A stretch of DNA of 64,000 bases from Rhodospirillales bacterium (lineage in GTDB: Bacteria > Pseudomonadota > Alphaproteobacteria > SP197), in NCBI GenBank assembly GCA_014323865.1, contig JACONG010000013.1:118266-182265 (forward strand). The letters run 5' to 3'. The translations under genes were made by a program, and so were the position numbers. Position 1 is the stretch's first letter; every line of letters begins with the position of its first letter. This document shows, in pieces, positions 17,896 to 26,638 of this stretch. The notes under the pieces are model-generated. The model ran no database searches and was not told the origin of the DNA. It saw nothing but the letters and a program-made list of their open reading frames with translations.

Positions 17896-18090
17896 CCGTC
17901 TGGTCCCGCGAAACCGCTGATCTTCCGCTTCATCAGTGCTGCCAACTCAGTGCCGCGAAGCGGATCGTCGTGTGATCCCTGAGGTCGTGTGCGAGACAGG
18001 GGCCGACGGGCTCAAGGCCGACCAGCTCCGATCGCCGGGATCGTGCCAGCCTTGAGCGCATGGCGCAGGAGGTCGAAAAGGCATCAATCG

Positions 18091-19212
18091 TCATGGCGCA
18101 TTCCCCTGTCGTGCTTCCAGGTACGCGACAGATTGCATCTCGACCAGGCGCGAGGCCGTTCGCTGGAACTCGAAGCTGCCGTCGCCCATGGGGTAGAGCC
18201 GATCCGGCGTCGCGTCGGCCGAGCAGATCAACCCGACCCGGTTCTCATAGAAAATGTCGATCAGCGTGACGAAGCGCTTGGCCTCGTTGCGCTGCTCCCA
18301 TGTCATGGCCGGGATGCCGTCAATGATCACCGTGTGAAAAGCCTCGGCAATCGCGAGGTAGTCCGCGCTGCCCAGAGGCCTTTCGCAGAGTTCGGCGAAG
18401 TCGAAGCGGGCGATCTGGCGGGCCTGCTGCGCCACATGGTGCACTCGGCCCTGAACCTCGATCTCCATGGCCTCGATATCGGCATCGCCCACCAGCCGGG
18501 CGAAGGCCTTGTCGAGCACCTGGCGCGCCATGGCGTCGGCCGGGACGACATAGAGATCCGCGCCCGCAAGGAAGGCCATGCGGTAGTCCCGGTCGGCATC
18601 GACCGCGACGATGTCGAGCCGTTCCTCCAGCATGGCGATGAAGGGCAGGAAAAGCTGGCGGTTGATACCGCCGGCGTAGAGATCCTTCGGGTGGCGGTTC
18701 GAGGTTGCCACCATCACGACGCCGCGGGCGAAGAGCTTTTCGAACAGCCGGCCCAGGATCATAGCGTCAGCGATATCGGTGACATGGAATTCGTCGAAAC
18801 AGAGCAGCATGCCCGGCCGGCTCAGGTGGTTCGCGACTGCCTCGATCGTATCGGAATCGCTGCCGTGACCGCCGGACTGCCGCTCCACATGGATCGTCCG
18901 GTGCACCTCCTGCATGAAAGCGTGAAAGTGCACCCGGCGCTTGGCCACACCCTCGACGGTCTCGTAGAACAGATCCATCAGCATCGATTTCCCGCGCCCG
19001 ACGCCACCGTGGAGATAGACACCGCGCGGTGCGGGCGGCGCCTCGGTGCGGCCGAACAGACGGGACAGCAGCCCGCCCGCGACCTTGACCGGTGCGCCGA
19101 GCTCGCGCATCAGCCGATCGAGCCGGACCATCGCCGCTTCCTGCACGGGATCGGGCGTCAGCCCACCTGGCCCGCAGAGTGCGTTGTAGCGGTCGAGAGG
19201 ACCCTTGGACAT
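18091..19212 (-). CDS. zapE: Cell division protein ZapE (AFG1-like ATPase)
   Basis: P-loop ATPase of the AFG1/ZapE family; in E. coli it modulates the Z-ring. The 373 residues begin GPLDRYNALCG. The Walker A motif is HGGVGRGKSMLMDLF (about 92), Walker B is LCFDEFHVTDIADAM, and sensor-type ATSNRHPKDLY follows. The C-terminus ends FEFQRTASRLVEMQS, standard for the family. The start at 19212 was chosen for the family N-terminus. The 190 bases between its stop and the folD stop hold no recognisable gene. Confidence 0.93.
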   Translation of the reverse strand: MSKGPLDRYNALCGPGGLTPDPVQEAAMVRLDRLMRELGAPVKVAGGLLSRLFGRTEAPPAPRGVYLHGGVGRGKSMLMDLFYETVEGVAKRRVHFHAFMQEVHRTIHVERQSGGHGSDSDTIEAVANHLSRPGMLLCFDEFHVTDIADAMILGRLFEKLFARGVVMVATSNRHPKDLYAGGINRQLFLPFIAMLEERLDIVAVDADRDYRMAFLAGADLYVVPADAMARQVLDKAFARLVGDADIEAMEIEVQGRVHHVAQQARQIARFDFAELCERPLGSADYLAIAEAFHTVIIDGIPAMTWEQRNEAKRFVTLIDIFYENRVGLICSADATPDRLYPMGDGSFEFQRTASRLVEMQSVAYLEARQGNAP

Positions 19213-19317
19213 ATGGAGACCGGCGCGAGAGAGGCTTCCGTGTAGACCGGATTTCGGGGTTCTGTCACGGCGAGCCATGACCCTGCGCCGGGGCTGGCGT
19301 GGGATCGTTTCGACAAG

Positions 19318-19518
19318 GTGGACCACGCCATGGCCGATCCCGATCCCTGTTTCACATCCGCCACCGAACTCGCCCGCCGCATCCCGACCAGGGAGATATC
19401 GCCCGTCGAGATCGTCGAGAGTCGTGAAGCGACCTTCCGGTACTTCGTCCAGGCTTCGCGCGTAGCGGCGAGGGAGCCGTTGATGCCGATCACCCCTTGG
19501 CCGTGCCCGGCTGCTTAG
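19318..19518 (+). pseudogene. Amidase N-terminal remnant
   Basis: A 66-codon frame begins (from the internal ATG at 19330) MADPDPCFTSATELARRI and continues REISPVEIVES, which closely resembles the N-terminus of amidase-signature-family proteins (the LxxxIRxREISPVEVVE motif). After about residue 35 the resemblance ends, and the frame stops at 19516-19518. The roughly 400 catalytic residues, including the Ser-Ser-Lys triad, are missing. I interpret it as a truncated gene, not a small functional protein. Its end is followed by a copy of the dispersed palindromic repeat. Confidence 0.6.
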
Positions 19519-19554
19519 CTGGCGGCGCTGATTGGCTGTCCGGTAGCCTGCCCT

Positions 19555-19604
19555 GGAGGATATCCCGTTCGGATCGAATCAGTCTGAGCGGGTGAATCCG
19601 CTCT
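19555..19604. repeat. Dispersed palindromic repeat, part B with half of part A
   Basis: GATATCCCGTTCGGATCGAA is followed by a diverged return arm and GAATCCGCTC, the boundary of part A. The copy overlaps the 3' end of the adjacent CoA-ligase gene on the minus strand and supplies its last residues and stop codon. Confidence 0.7.
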
Positions 19605-21693
19605 GGCGGCGAGGCACGATCAGGGCGTCGACGGATGTGCAGCCCTCGGTGTGAACGATCAGCGGATTGATGTCGATGCCCTCGATCCAGGGGGCATGGG
19701 CAACGGCGAAGTCGGACAGCGCCCTGAGTGCGGTGATGAGGGCGGCGCGATCGGCCGGCGGTGCACCCCGGAAGCCATCGAGCAGCGTTGCCAGACGCCC
19801 GCCCTCGATCAGTGCTTCGAAGTCGCCGGGTGCGGGCGGCAGGCAACACATTTTGACCTCGTCGAAGAGCTCGGCCAGCACGCCGCCCGGTCCGACCGCA
19901 AGCACGAGGCCGAAGGCCGGATCGCGGGCGATGCCGGCGATGACCTCGACGCCCGGTCCGGCCATCGCTTGCACTGCGATCGCAGTCTCACCGGCTGCGG
20001 CATCCATGGCACCGAGCTTCTCCGTGAGGCGACCCCAGGCCGCGCGCACGGCATCGGCGTCGCCGAGCCGCAATTCGATCAGGCCGTGTTCGCTGCGGTG
20101 GGGGATGGCATCGCCCACCGCCTTCATGACCGCCGGGTAGCCGATCTCGCCGGCCGCCACGACGGCGTCGTCAACATCGGTCGCGATCCGCTCCGGGGAC
20201 GCGGGCAGGCCGGCTGAGGCGAGCAGCCGCTTGGCGTCAATCTCATGGACCGAGGCGCGTCCGGACCAAGACGGTGCCTCGCCGTGCGCGGTTTCGGCGT
20301 TGCTTCCGAAGGTGCGGCCATTGACCCAGTCCGCCACCTTGCACACGGCGCTCAGTCCCTGGGTCAGACCCGACAGCATGGCGATGCCGAGCTTCGTCAT
20401 CTCCTCGACCTGGTGTGTCTTCATCACGCCGTGGCGCGAACTCATGAGATAGAAGGGCAGGTCGCGTCCCTCGAAATTCCGTTCCATCATGCCGCGCACG
20501 ATCTCGTCCTGGCCGAGGTAGTCGACCGCCTGGCCGTCGTTGGCATCGAGCAGGACGCCGACAGCGTCGTAGTCGCCGCAGGTAAAGAGCTGGTTGAGCG
20601 TGACGCTGAAGTTGGCGGCGAAGTCGCCCTGGCCCCAGGAATCGGCCGGGTTGCCGTCGCCGGTCAGCGGGCCGATCCCGCTCTCGATCCTCTGGCGGAT
20701 CTCGGGCCGGAGCGGCGGAAAGTCGAAGCCGGCGCGTTCAGCCATGTCGAGCAAAAGCCCGGCGTGGCCGCCCGAACCTGTGACAACGCTGAGCCGCTTG
20801 CCGCGCGGCAGGTTCCTGCCGTGCAGAACGGCGAGCACCTCGGTCATCTCCTCCATGCTCTCGACCTCGATCGCGCGGTGCGCGCGCAGCATTGCCGAGA
20901 AGACACGCGCCTCGCCTGCCATGCCGCCGGTGTGTGTCGCGATCGCCGTCTGGGCGCGGGCCGATTGTCCCGCCTTGAGCACGACCACGGGCTTGCCGGC
21001 ATCGGCTGCCCGGTCGAGTGCGGCGACGAAACGCTCGGGATCGCGGATGGTCTCGGTGAAGAGCGCGATGATCCCGGTCGCGGGATCGTCGATCATGTGT
21101 TCGACGAACATGGCGCTTGTTGTGACCGCCTCGTTGCCGGTCGAGACGACATGGCTGAAGCCGTAGCGCCGGGTGTCGGTCAGCATGCCGATCGAGATCG
21201 AGCCCGACTGCGACACGAAGCCGACCTTGCCGGTCAGGCGTTCACGGTCGAGCACGTCCATCATGTAGGCATGGCTGCGGTTGGCGAGGCTCATCGCGCC
21301 CATGCAATTGGGTCCGCACAGAACGATGCCGTTCTCGCGGCAGATCTCGACGATGCGCGCCTGCTGGCGTGCGCCGTCCTCGCCCGCTTCGGCGAAACCG
21401 CCGGCGAAGATCACAAGCGCGCCCACGCCGATCCCGGCGGCCTCCTCAACCGCTGTCAGCACGCGTTCCTGCCCGAGACAGATGGCGGCCAGGTCGACCG
21501 GCGACCCGATCGCCGCGAGGTTCCGATGGCAGGCGTGCCCCAGCACCTCGGCGCGCCCGGGATGCACCGGGTGGATCGCGCCGCCAAAGCCGAGCGCACC
21601 CAGCGATTCGACAATCGTGCGGCCGATCGAGATTCGGTCCGAAGCACCGACGACTGCAATGGACATCGGGTTGAGCAGGCTGTCGAGGGCCAT
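19579..21693 (-). CDS. ADP-forming acyl-CoA synthetase (acetate--CoA ligase family, fused subunits)
   Basis: NDP-forming acyl-CoA ligase, 704 residues. Domain order: CoA-binding Rossmann domain (about 1-135, SIAVVGASDR), a succinyl-CoA-ligase-like domain (about 145-300, GFVSQSGSISIGML), a third domain with the likely phospho-histidine region (ATHTGGMAGE, GSGGHAG), and a C-terminal ATP-grasp domain (about 480-690, IDAKRLLASAGLP...GVEVIAGIARDPAFG). It would make acyl-CoA with ATP or run in reverse to yield ATP. Divergent from two acyl-CoA dehydrogenases and a CaiD-like hydratase, it probably activates their substrate. The last residues (QSGFTRSD) are encoded by a dispersed repeat. Confidence 0.88.
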   Translation of the reverse strand: MALDSLLNPMSIAVVGASDRISIGRTIVESLGALGFGGAIHPVHPGRAEVLGHACHRNLAAIGSPVDLAAICLGQERVLTAVEEAAGIGVGALVIFAGGFAEAGEDGARQQARIVEICRENGIVLCGPNCMGAMSLANRSHAYMMDVLDRERLTGKVGFVSQSGSISIGMLTDTRRYGFSHVVSTGNEAVTTSAMFVEHMIDDPATGIIALFTETIRDPERFVAALDRAADAGKPVVVLKAGQSARAQTAIATHTGGMAGEARVFSAMLRAHRAIEVESMEEMTEVLAVLHGRNLPRGKRLSVVTGSGGHAGLLLDMAERAGFDFPPLRPEIRQRIESGIGPLTGDGNPADSWGQGDFAANFSVTLNQLFTCGDYDAVGVLLDANDGQAVDYLGQDEIVRGMMERNFEGRDLPFYLMSSRHGVMKTHQVEEMTKLGIAMLSGLTQGLSAVCKVADWVNGRTFGSNAETAHGEAPSWSGRASVHEIDAKRLLASAGLPASPERIATDVDDAVVAAGEIGYPAVMKAVGDAIPHRSEHGLIELRLGDADAVRAAWGRLTEKLGAMDAAAGETAIAVQAMAGPGVEVIAGIARDPAFGLVLAVGPGGVLAELFDEVKMCCLPPAPGDFEALIEGGRLATLLDGFRGAPPADRAALITALRALSDFAVAHAPWIEGIDINPLIVHTEGCTSVDALIVPRRQSGFTRSD

Positions 21694-21794
21694 GGGGCAG
21701 ACTCCGACGGACACAGGCGTGCCCGCGTCGTTACGGCCAGCCCGCGCGGAGGTCAACGTCCGGTGATAGTTGCACTGCCACGATCCCGGCCCTT

Positions 21795-21853
21795 GAGCGG
21801 ATCGCACTTCGTTGGAACCGCAAGCGGTTCCAACGAAGTGCGTGAATCCGCTC
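21795..21853. repeat. Dispersed palindromic repeat, part A (complete)
   Basis: A perfect 19-bp inverted repeat (arms CGCACTTCGTTGGAACCGC at 21803-21821 and its complement at 21824-21842, AA loop) is flanked by GAGCGGAT and ATCCGCTC. It lies between divergent genes next to a complete part B. Other full or partial copies are at 25291-25320, 54696-54729, 56355-56370 and 59378-59436. Confidence 0.9.
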
Positions 21854-21870
21854 TGCATCTTTAAAGACTC

Positions 21871-21917
21871 AGAGCATATCCCGTTCAGATTGATTCAATC
21901 TGAACGGGATATGCTCT
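21871..21917. repeat. Dispersed palindromic repeat, part B (complete)
   Basis: A perfect 47-bp palindrome: a 23-bp arm starting AGAGCATATCCCGTTCAGAT, a single T, then the exact complement. Related copies are at 19555, 25225, 30001, 56386 and 59313. The perfect symmetry suggests that a strong cruciform or RNA hairpin is under selection or was recently copied. Confidence 0.92.
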
Positions 21918-21949
21918 AGCCTCCCGATACCTGAAGCGGGGAAGAGCAG

Positions 21950-23152
21950 TTGGATATCGACTACGGCCACGATCTCGAGGCCTTTCGCACCGGGATCGGC
22001 GAACGCATTCGCGCCATCCTTCCCGACGATCTGCGCGACAAGATCCGGCGCGAGCATCGCGGACTCGACTACCGCGACACCGGCCGCTGGACCCGCATCC
22101 TCTGGGAGCAGGGCGGCTGGTCGGTTCCGGGCTGGCCCGTTGAACATGGCGGGCCCGGCTGGACCTGGCCGCAGCAATACCTGTTCGAACGGACACTCGC
22201 CGACTGCGAGGCGCCGCCGCTCAACATCTTCTCGGCGGGCATGGTCGGCCCGGCCCTGATCGCGTTCGGCACCGAGGACCAGAAGGCGCGCTTCCTGCCC
22301 GGTCTGGCCAACGGCGACATCATGCTCTGCCAGGGCTATTCGGAACCCGACGCAGGGTCCGATCTCGCCTCGCTCAGGTGCCGTGCCGAACGCGACGGCG
22401 ATCGCTACATCATCAACGGCACGAAGATCTGGACCACCGACGCCCATCACGCGAACTGGATGTTCGGCCTGTTTCGCACCGACAGCTCGGGCAGGAAACA
22501 GCACGGCATCACGCTCCTGCTGCTCGACATGTCCACACCCGGCATCACGCTGAGCCCGGTGCTGACCTTCGAGGGCAACCACGAGGTCAACCAGACCTAT
22601 TTCGAGAACGTCCGCGTGCCGGTCGAGAATCGTATCGGTGAGGAGCATCGGGGCTGGGGCATCGGCAAGTACATCCTGGGCATGGAACGCTTCGGTTCGG
22701 CGGAGGTGAGCCGGACCAGGGGCATGATGCGCCGGCTGAAGGCCATTGCGGCGGAGGAGCCGCGCGGCGATCGCCGGGTGATCGACGATCCCCGATTCGC
22801 GCTCGACCTGGCGCGCGCCGAAATCGCCCTGCGTGCGGTCGAGCTGACCGAGCAGCGCATGCTCTTCGGCCCCGGCGGTCCCGACGCGATGGGCTTCGAG
22901 GCCTCGCTCCTGAAGGTACGTGGCACCGAGGTGCAGCAGCAGGTCATGGGCCTGATGGTCGAAGCGCTGGGCAGCTACGGTGCGATCGACACCGATGGGA
23001 TCGCGCCCGGCGGCGACAACGCCGAACCGCTGGGACCGGATGCTGCGGTCCATGCGGCGGACATCTTCTACAACATCCGCAAATCGACCATCTGGGGCGG
23101 CTCGACAGAGGTGCAGAAGAACATCATTGCCAAGGCCGTTCTGGGTCTGTGA
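21950..23152 (+). CDS. Acyl-CoA dehydrogenase, PimC-like large subunit
   Basis: FAD-dependent acyl-CoA dehydrogenase of 400 residues with a TTG start preceded by a GGGGAAG site. Visible motifs are the N-terminal helical domain, CQGYSEPDAGSDLASL (flavin/substrate strand), NGTKIWTTDAHHANW and the C-terminal IWGGSTEVQKNIIAKAVLGL. The sequence resembles the large subunit of heteromeric dehydrogenases such as pimeloyl-CoA dehydrogenase (PimC), which are encoded next to a shorter partner, as here. The next gene starts 8 bases downstream. Substrate unknown. Confidence 0.87.
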   Translation: MDIDYGHDLEAFRTGIGERIRAILPDDLRDKIRREHRGLDYRDTGRWTRILWEQGGWSVPGWPVEHGGPGWTWPQQYLFERTLADCEAPPLNIFSAGMVGPALIAFGTEDQKARFLPGLANGDIMLCQGYSEPDAGSDLASLRCRAERDGDRYIINGTKIWTTDAHHANWMFGLFRTDSSGRKQHGITLLLLDMSTPGITLSPVLTFEGNHEVNQTYFENVRVPVENRIGEEHRGWGIGKYILGMERFGSAEVSRTRGMMRRLKAIAAEEPRGDRRVIDDPRFALDLARAEIALRAVELTEQRMLFGPGGPDAMGFEASLLKVRGTEVQQQVMGLMVEALGSYGAIDTDGIAPGGDNAEPLGPDAAVHAADIFYNIRKSTIWGGSTEVQKNIIAKAVLGL

Positions 23153-23159
23153 GGCGGGC

Positions 23160-24329
23160 ATGGATTTCTCGCTGACCGAAGACCAGACCCTGTTCCGCGA
23201 CACGATCGGTCGTGTCGTCGCCGATCTCTTCCCCTTCGAACGGCGCCAGGCGGCGGTCGCGAGCGCCGAAGGCTTCCGCGCGGAAGACTGGTCGCAGCTC
23301 GCCGAACTCGGCTGCATGGCCGCCGCCTTTCCGGAAGATTGCGGCGGGCTCGACGGCGGACCCGAGGCGCTCATGCTGGTGGCCGAAAGCATGGGCCGTC
23401 ATCTGGTCAACCTGCCGTTTTTTGCCAGCGTCGTGCTGGGCGGCCATGCCGTGCTGTTCGGCACCCGCGACGACCGGCGCCAGGCCATCCTTCCCGCCGT
23501 CGCCGACGGTTCGGTCCGGCTTGCCCTGGCGGTCGCGGAGCGTCAGTCCGGTTTCGATCTCGCCGATGTGGCGACCCGGGCCCTGGCGGACGGCGATGGC
23601 TGGGTCATCGCAGGCCGGAAGGACATGGTCCTTTACGGCCAGGCTGCCGACACCCTGATTGTCTCCGCACGCACAGCGGGGGACCGGAACGACCGGGACG
23701 GGATCGGCCTGTTTGCCGTGCCGGCATCGGGGCCCGGCGTCACGCTGTCGGGCTTTGCCCTGCACGACGGCGGGCGCGCGGCCAACATCCGTTTCGATAA
23801 CGTGCGCGTGGCAGACCATGCGCTCCTCGGTGAGGCCGACGCCGGGCTGCCCGTGCTCGAACGCGTGCGCGACCACGGCATCGCCTTTCTGTGCGCCGAT
23901 GCGGTGGGGTCGATGTGGCAGGTCCACGAGACCACGCTCGAATACCTCAAGACACGCCAGCAGTTCGGCCAGACCCTCGGTTCCTTCCAGGCACTCCAGC
24001 ACCGCATGGTCGATGTCTACATGAGCTGCGAACTCGCCCAGTCGATGGTGCTTGAGGCAACGCTCAACCTCGACAAGGACGCGGCAACACGCAGCCATGC
24101 CGCATCGGCCGCCAAGGTCGCGGTCGGCGAGGCCGTACGCAAGGTCGCCGAGGAAGGCGTGCAGCTTCACGGCGGCATCGGCATGACGTTCGACATGCCC
24201 CTTGGCCATCACCTCAAGCGCGCGATGGTCATGAACGCGACGCTGGGCGATGTCCGTCATCATCTCGAGGCCTGTGCGGGCCGGGCCCGCAGCGGACAAG
24301 CGGAGGAACGATCATGTCCGATATCCTGA
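23160..24329 (+). CDS. Acyl-CoA dehydrogenase, PimD-like small subunit
   Basis: Second acyl-CoA dehydrogenase, 389 residues, starting MDFSLTEDQTLFRDTI. It retains the FAD-site segment RQQFGQTLGSFQALQHRMVD and the C-terminal VQLHGGIGMTFDMPLGHHLKR. The shorter, more divergent middle is typical of PimD-type partners of the preceding gene. The last 16 bases overlap the start of the CaiD-like hydratase, indicating coupled translation. A heterotetramer with the upstream product is inferred from the gene pair. Confidence 0.87.
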   Translation: MDFSLTEDQTLFRDTIGRVVADLFPFERRQAAVASAEGFRAEDWSQLAELGCMAAAFPEDCGGLDGGPEALMLVAESMGRHLVNLPFFASVVLGGHAVLFGTRDDRRQAILPAVADGSVRLALAVAERQSGFDLADVATRALADGDGWVIAGRKDMVLYGQAADTLIVSARTAGDRNDRDGIGLFAVPASGPGVTLSGFALHDGGRAANIRFDNVRVADHALLGEADAGLPVLERVRDHGIAFLCADAVGSMWQVHETTLEYLKTRQQFGQTLGSFQALQHRMVDVYMSCELAQSMVLEATLNLDKDAATRSHAASAAKVAVGEAVRKVAEEGVQLHGGIGMTFDMPLGHHLKRAMVMNATLGDVRHHLEACAGRARSGQAEERSCPIS

Positions 24330-25114
24330 GGACGGAACGACGCGGCAAGGTTCTGGAGGTCACGCTCGACCGGCCGCCGGTCAATGCGATCGATGCGGCG
24401 ACGTCGATGGCGCTCTACAATGCCTTTCGCGAGCTTCAGGACGACGACAGCCTGCTCGTCGGCATTATCACCGGCACCGGCGACCGCGCCTTCTCCGCAG
24501 GCTGGGACCTCAAGGCCGTGGCAGCCGCCGACAGGCTCGATGAGGTCGACGTCGAGGAATCGCCCGGGGGGTTCGCCGGCCTGACCGAGTTCTGGGATCT
24601 CACGAAACCGGTCTTCGCCGCGGTCAACGGCTTTGCCATCGGCGGCGGGTTCGAGCTCGCCCTGTCGGCCGACATCGTCATTGCTGCCGAGCATGCCGAG
24701 TTCTGGCTGCCGGAGATGGAGCGCGGGTTTCTGGCGAGCGCGGGCGCCATCCAGCGTCTGCCACGCCGCATCCCCTACAACGTCGCCATGGACCTCTTCT
24801 TCACGGGTCGGCACATGGATGCCGCCGAGGCCAGGCACTGGGGCCTGGTGCGCGATGTCGTCCCGGCCGACCGGCTTATGGACCACACCCGCGCGCTCGC
24901 CGAAAAGCTGAGCGAAGGTGCGCCGCTCGCGCTCCAGGGCATGAAGGCGATCATGCCCGCGATCATGACCCTGCCGCTCGACCAGGCCATGCACAGGACC
25001 AGGCCCGGCAACTCCGGCGTCGACGTCTACGAGCGCATGATGGCTTCCGAGGACGCGATCGAGGGCCCCCGCGCCTTTGCCGAGAAGCGCAAGCCGAACT
25101 GGAAAGGGCGCTGA
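24314..25114 (+). CDS. CaiD-like enoyl-CoA hydratase (crotonobetainyl-CoA hydratase family)
   Basis: Crotonase-fold hydratase of 266 residues. The sequence follows carnitinyl-CoA dehydratase (CaiD) closely at key places: FSAGWDLKA, GGFAGLTEFWDLTKPVFAAV, GFAIGGGFELAL and the ending SEDAIEGPRAFAEKRKPNWKGR. With the two dehydrogenases upstream and the divergent CoA ligase it makes an activation-dehydrogenation-hydration set. That fits either a carnitine/crotonobetaine-like substrate or a dicarboxylic or branched acyl chain. The overlap with the upstream gene supports an operon. Confidence 0.85.
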   Translation: MSDILRTERRGKVLEVTLDRPPVNAIDAATSMALYNAFRELQDDDSLLVGIITGTGDRAFSAGWDLKAVAAADRLDEVDVEESPGGFAGLTEFWDLTKPVFAAVNGFAIGGGFELALSADIVIAAEHAEFWLPEMERGFLASAGAIQRLPRRIPYNVAMDLFFTGRHMDAAEARHWGLVRDVVPADRLMDHTRALAEKLSEGAPLALQGMKAIMPAIMTLPLDQAMHRTRPGNSGVDVYERMMASEDAIEGPRAFAEKRKPNWKGR

Positions 25115-25172
25115 CAGACCGCACGTGACGCGGAGGCCACGCGTGACGCCGCGACGACGATGACGCCACAAC

Positions 25173-25208
25173 AGATGAGCGAACGGATGAGCGAACTGAT
25201 GAGCGATG
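25173..25208. repeat. Three tandem 12-bp units
   Basis: GATGAGCGAACG, GATGAGCGAACT and GATGAGCGATGC follow each other at 25173-25208 in the gap after the hydratase gene. Confidence 0.8.
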
Positions 25209-25224
25209 CCATCGATACGGCCCG

Positions 25225-25320
25225 GAGCCCATCCCGTTTGGAGCGAACCAATCCGAACGGGTGACGATGCTATGAGTCTTCAGGATGCAGAGCGGATCGC
25301 CCCTGGCTGGAACCGCTCCG
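25225..25320. repeat. Dispersed palindromic repeat, parts B and A
   Basis: A diverged part B (GAGCCCATCCCGTTTGGAGC...CCGAACGGGTGACGATGCT), the linker GAGTCTTCAGGATGCAG, and part A (AGCGGATCGCCCC...GGAACCGCTCCG). The same linker joins B and A at 59313-59436, so the two parts move or are copied as one unit. Confidence 0.75.
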
Positions 25321-25382
25321 CTACCCCTCCGAAACGCTGCTCACGGACCATCGCTCCCCGCCGGACCACGGTCCGCAAGCGG

Positions 25383-26582
25383 TCAAGGCACCGGCTTCAA
25401 TCGCCACGCGCCGTCCTCGCCCTTCTCCAACGGCCAAACAAGGCCCTCCGGCAGGCTCTTCGGCGGTGGAAAGGGCTGGGCGCTGCGCAGCATCTCCTGC
25501 GTCAGACCGAGCGCGCCGGAGAGGTCCGCTTCGGTGAGACCTGCTCCGGTGAGATCCGCTCCACCGAGGGCCGCGCCGTTGAAGTCCGCGCCGAAGAGGG
25601 CCGCGCCGTTGAGGTTCGCGCCGTCGAGGAGCGCGCCGTTGAGGTTCGCGCCGTTGAGGTTCGCGTCGGTGAGGTTCGCGCCTAAGAGAGCCGCGCCTAA
25701 GAAGTTCGCGCGTGAGAGGTTCGCGTCGGTGAGGTCCGCGCCGGAAAGGTTCGCGTGGTGGAGGATCGTGTTGTAGAGGATCGCGTCTCTAAGGTTCGCG
25801 CGGGAGAGGTTCGCATCGGGGAGGTTCGCGTTGGTGAGATCCGCGCCGGAAAGGTTCGCGCCGGAAAGGTTCGCGCCGGAGAGATTGAGCCTCAAGGAAG
25901 CTTCGATGTCAGCCAATCCGCCTTGACCGGACAGACGCTTTCGGCATTCCGACACCGCCCTTATTGCCGCTTCAACATCCGTCGGGCACCCTTGGTCCGC
26001 GTGTTTCGAGTTTGTTGCATCGTTGGCGCTATCGACCGCCCTTGCCCCTTCGGACTCGGTCGGGTGCCTCGCGAACGCGCAAAGCAGCTGCATGATCTGG
26101 ACGTGATAGTCCTCGGGATGGTCTTGAGCCAGCCGCTCCAGTGCGTAGATGCCGCCCATGCGGGTGGCCAGCGTGGCACTGCCCAGCATGTCCGCGCCCT
26201 TCTGGTAGCGCTCGTTCCGAAGGCCGCGCTCGGAGGTGTCCGCCTGCCTGTTGGCGATTTTCGCCTGCTCGTTAGCGGTTTCCGCCTGCCTGTTGGCGAT
26301 TTTCGCCTGCTCGTTAGCGATTTTCGCCTGCTCGTTAGCGACGACACTCCGCCATCCAGCCAGCAGCAGGCCGATGACAGCCGCAAGTACGAGCACCAGG
26401 TCGGACAGGGAGTCGCTTTTGCATGCGCCTTCATCCCTCGCCTTTTCGTCAAACAAACCCCACCCCGAGCACAGCGCCTCCTGAATGGCCGGCAACGCCA
26501 GCAGCACCGCCGGAATGGCCAGTAGCACCAGCAGCCAGCCCCGGCCCTGAATCTTTCCCCAAAGGTTCCGAAGTCTCGTCAT
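25383..26582 (-). CDS. Membrane-anchored pentapeptide-repeat protein, copy 1
   Basis: The 399-residue protein has two N-terminal membrane segments (about 12-33 and 55-75), then five tandem heptads (ANEQAKI, ANEQAKI, ANRQAET, ANEQAKI, ANRQADT) that form a likely coiled coil. A module ERGLRNERYQKGADMLG...YALERLAQDHP follows, common in bacterial pentapeptide proteins, then 25 uninterrupted A(D/N)LXX repeats forming a right-handed beta-helix. A conserved C-terminal tail starts GLTQEMLRSA. Function unknown. A nearly colinear paralogue lies 57 bases upstream in the same orientation. The start at 26582 is preferred because the paralogue shares MTRLRxLWGK. Confidence 0.85.
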   Translation of the reverse strand: MTRLRNLWGKIQGRGWLLVLLAIPAVLLALPAIQEALCSGWGLFDEKARDEGACKSDSLSDLVLVLAAVIGLLLAGWRSVVANEQAKIANEQAKIANRQAETANEQAKIANRQADTSERGLRNERYQKGADMLGSATLATRMGGIYALERLAQDHPEDYHVQIMQLLCAFARHPTESEGARAVDSANDATNSKHADQGCPTDVEAAIRAVSECRKRLSGQGGLADIEASLRLNLSGANLSGANLSGADLTNANLPDANLSRANLRDAILYNTILHHANLSGADLTDANLSRANFLGAALLGANLTDANLNGANLNGALLDGANLNGAALFGADFNGAALGGADLTGAGLTEADLSGALGLTQEMLRSAQPFPPPKSLPEGLVWPLEKGEDGAWRLKPVP

Positions 26583-26638
26583 CCTGTCACCGTCCCTCCC
26601 CGCCGGACCATGATCCACAAGCGATCAGGGCTCTGGCT

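Noticed and set aside
17896..18090. Possible remnant between the folD and zapE stops
   Set aside because: Several short frames on both strands, none with recognisable motifs.
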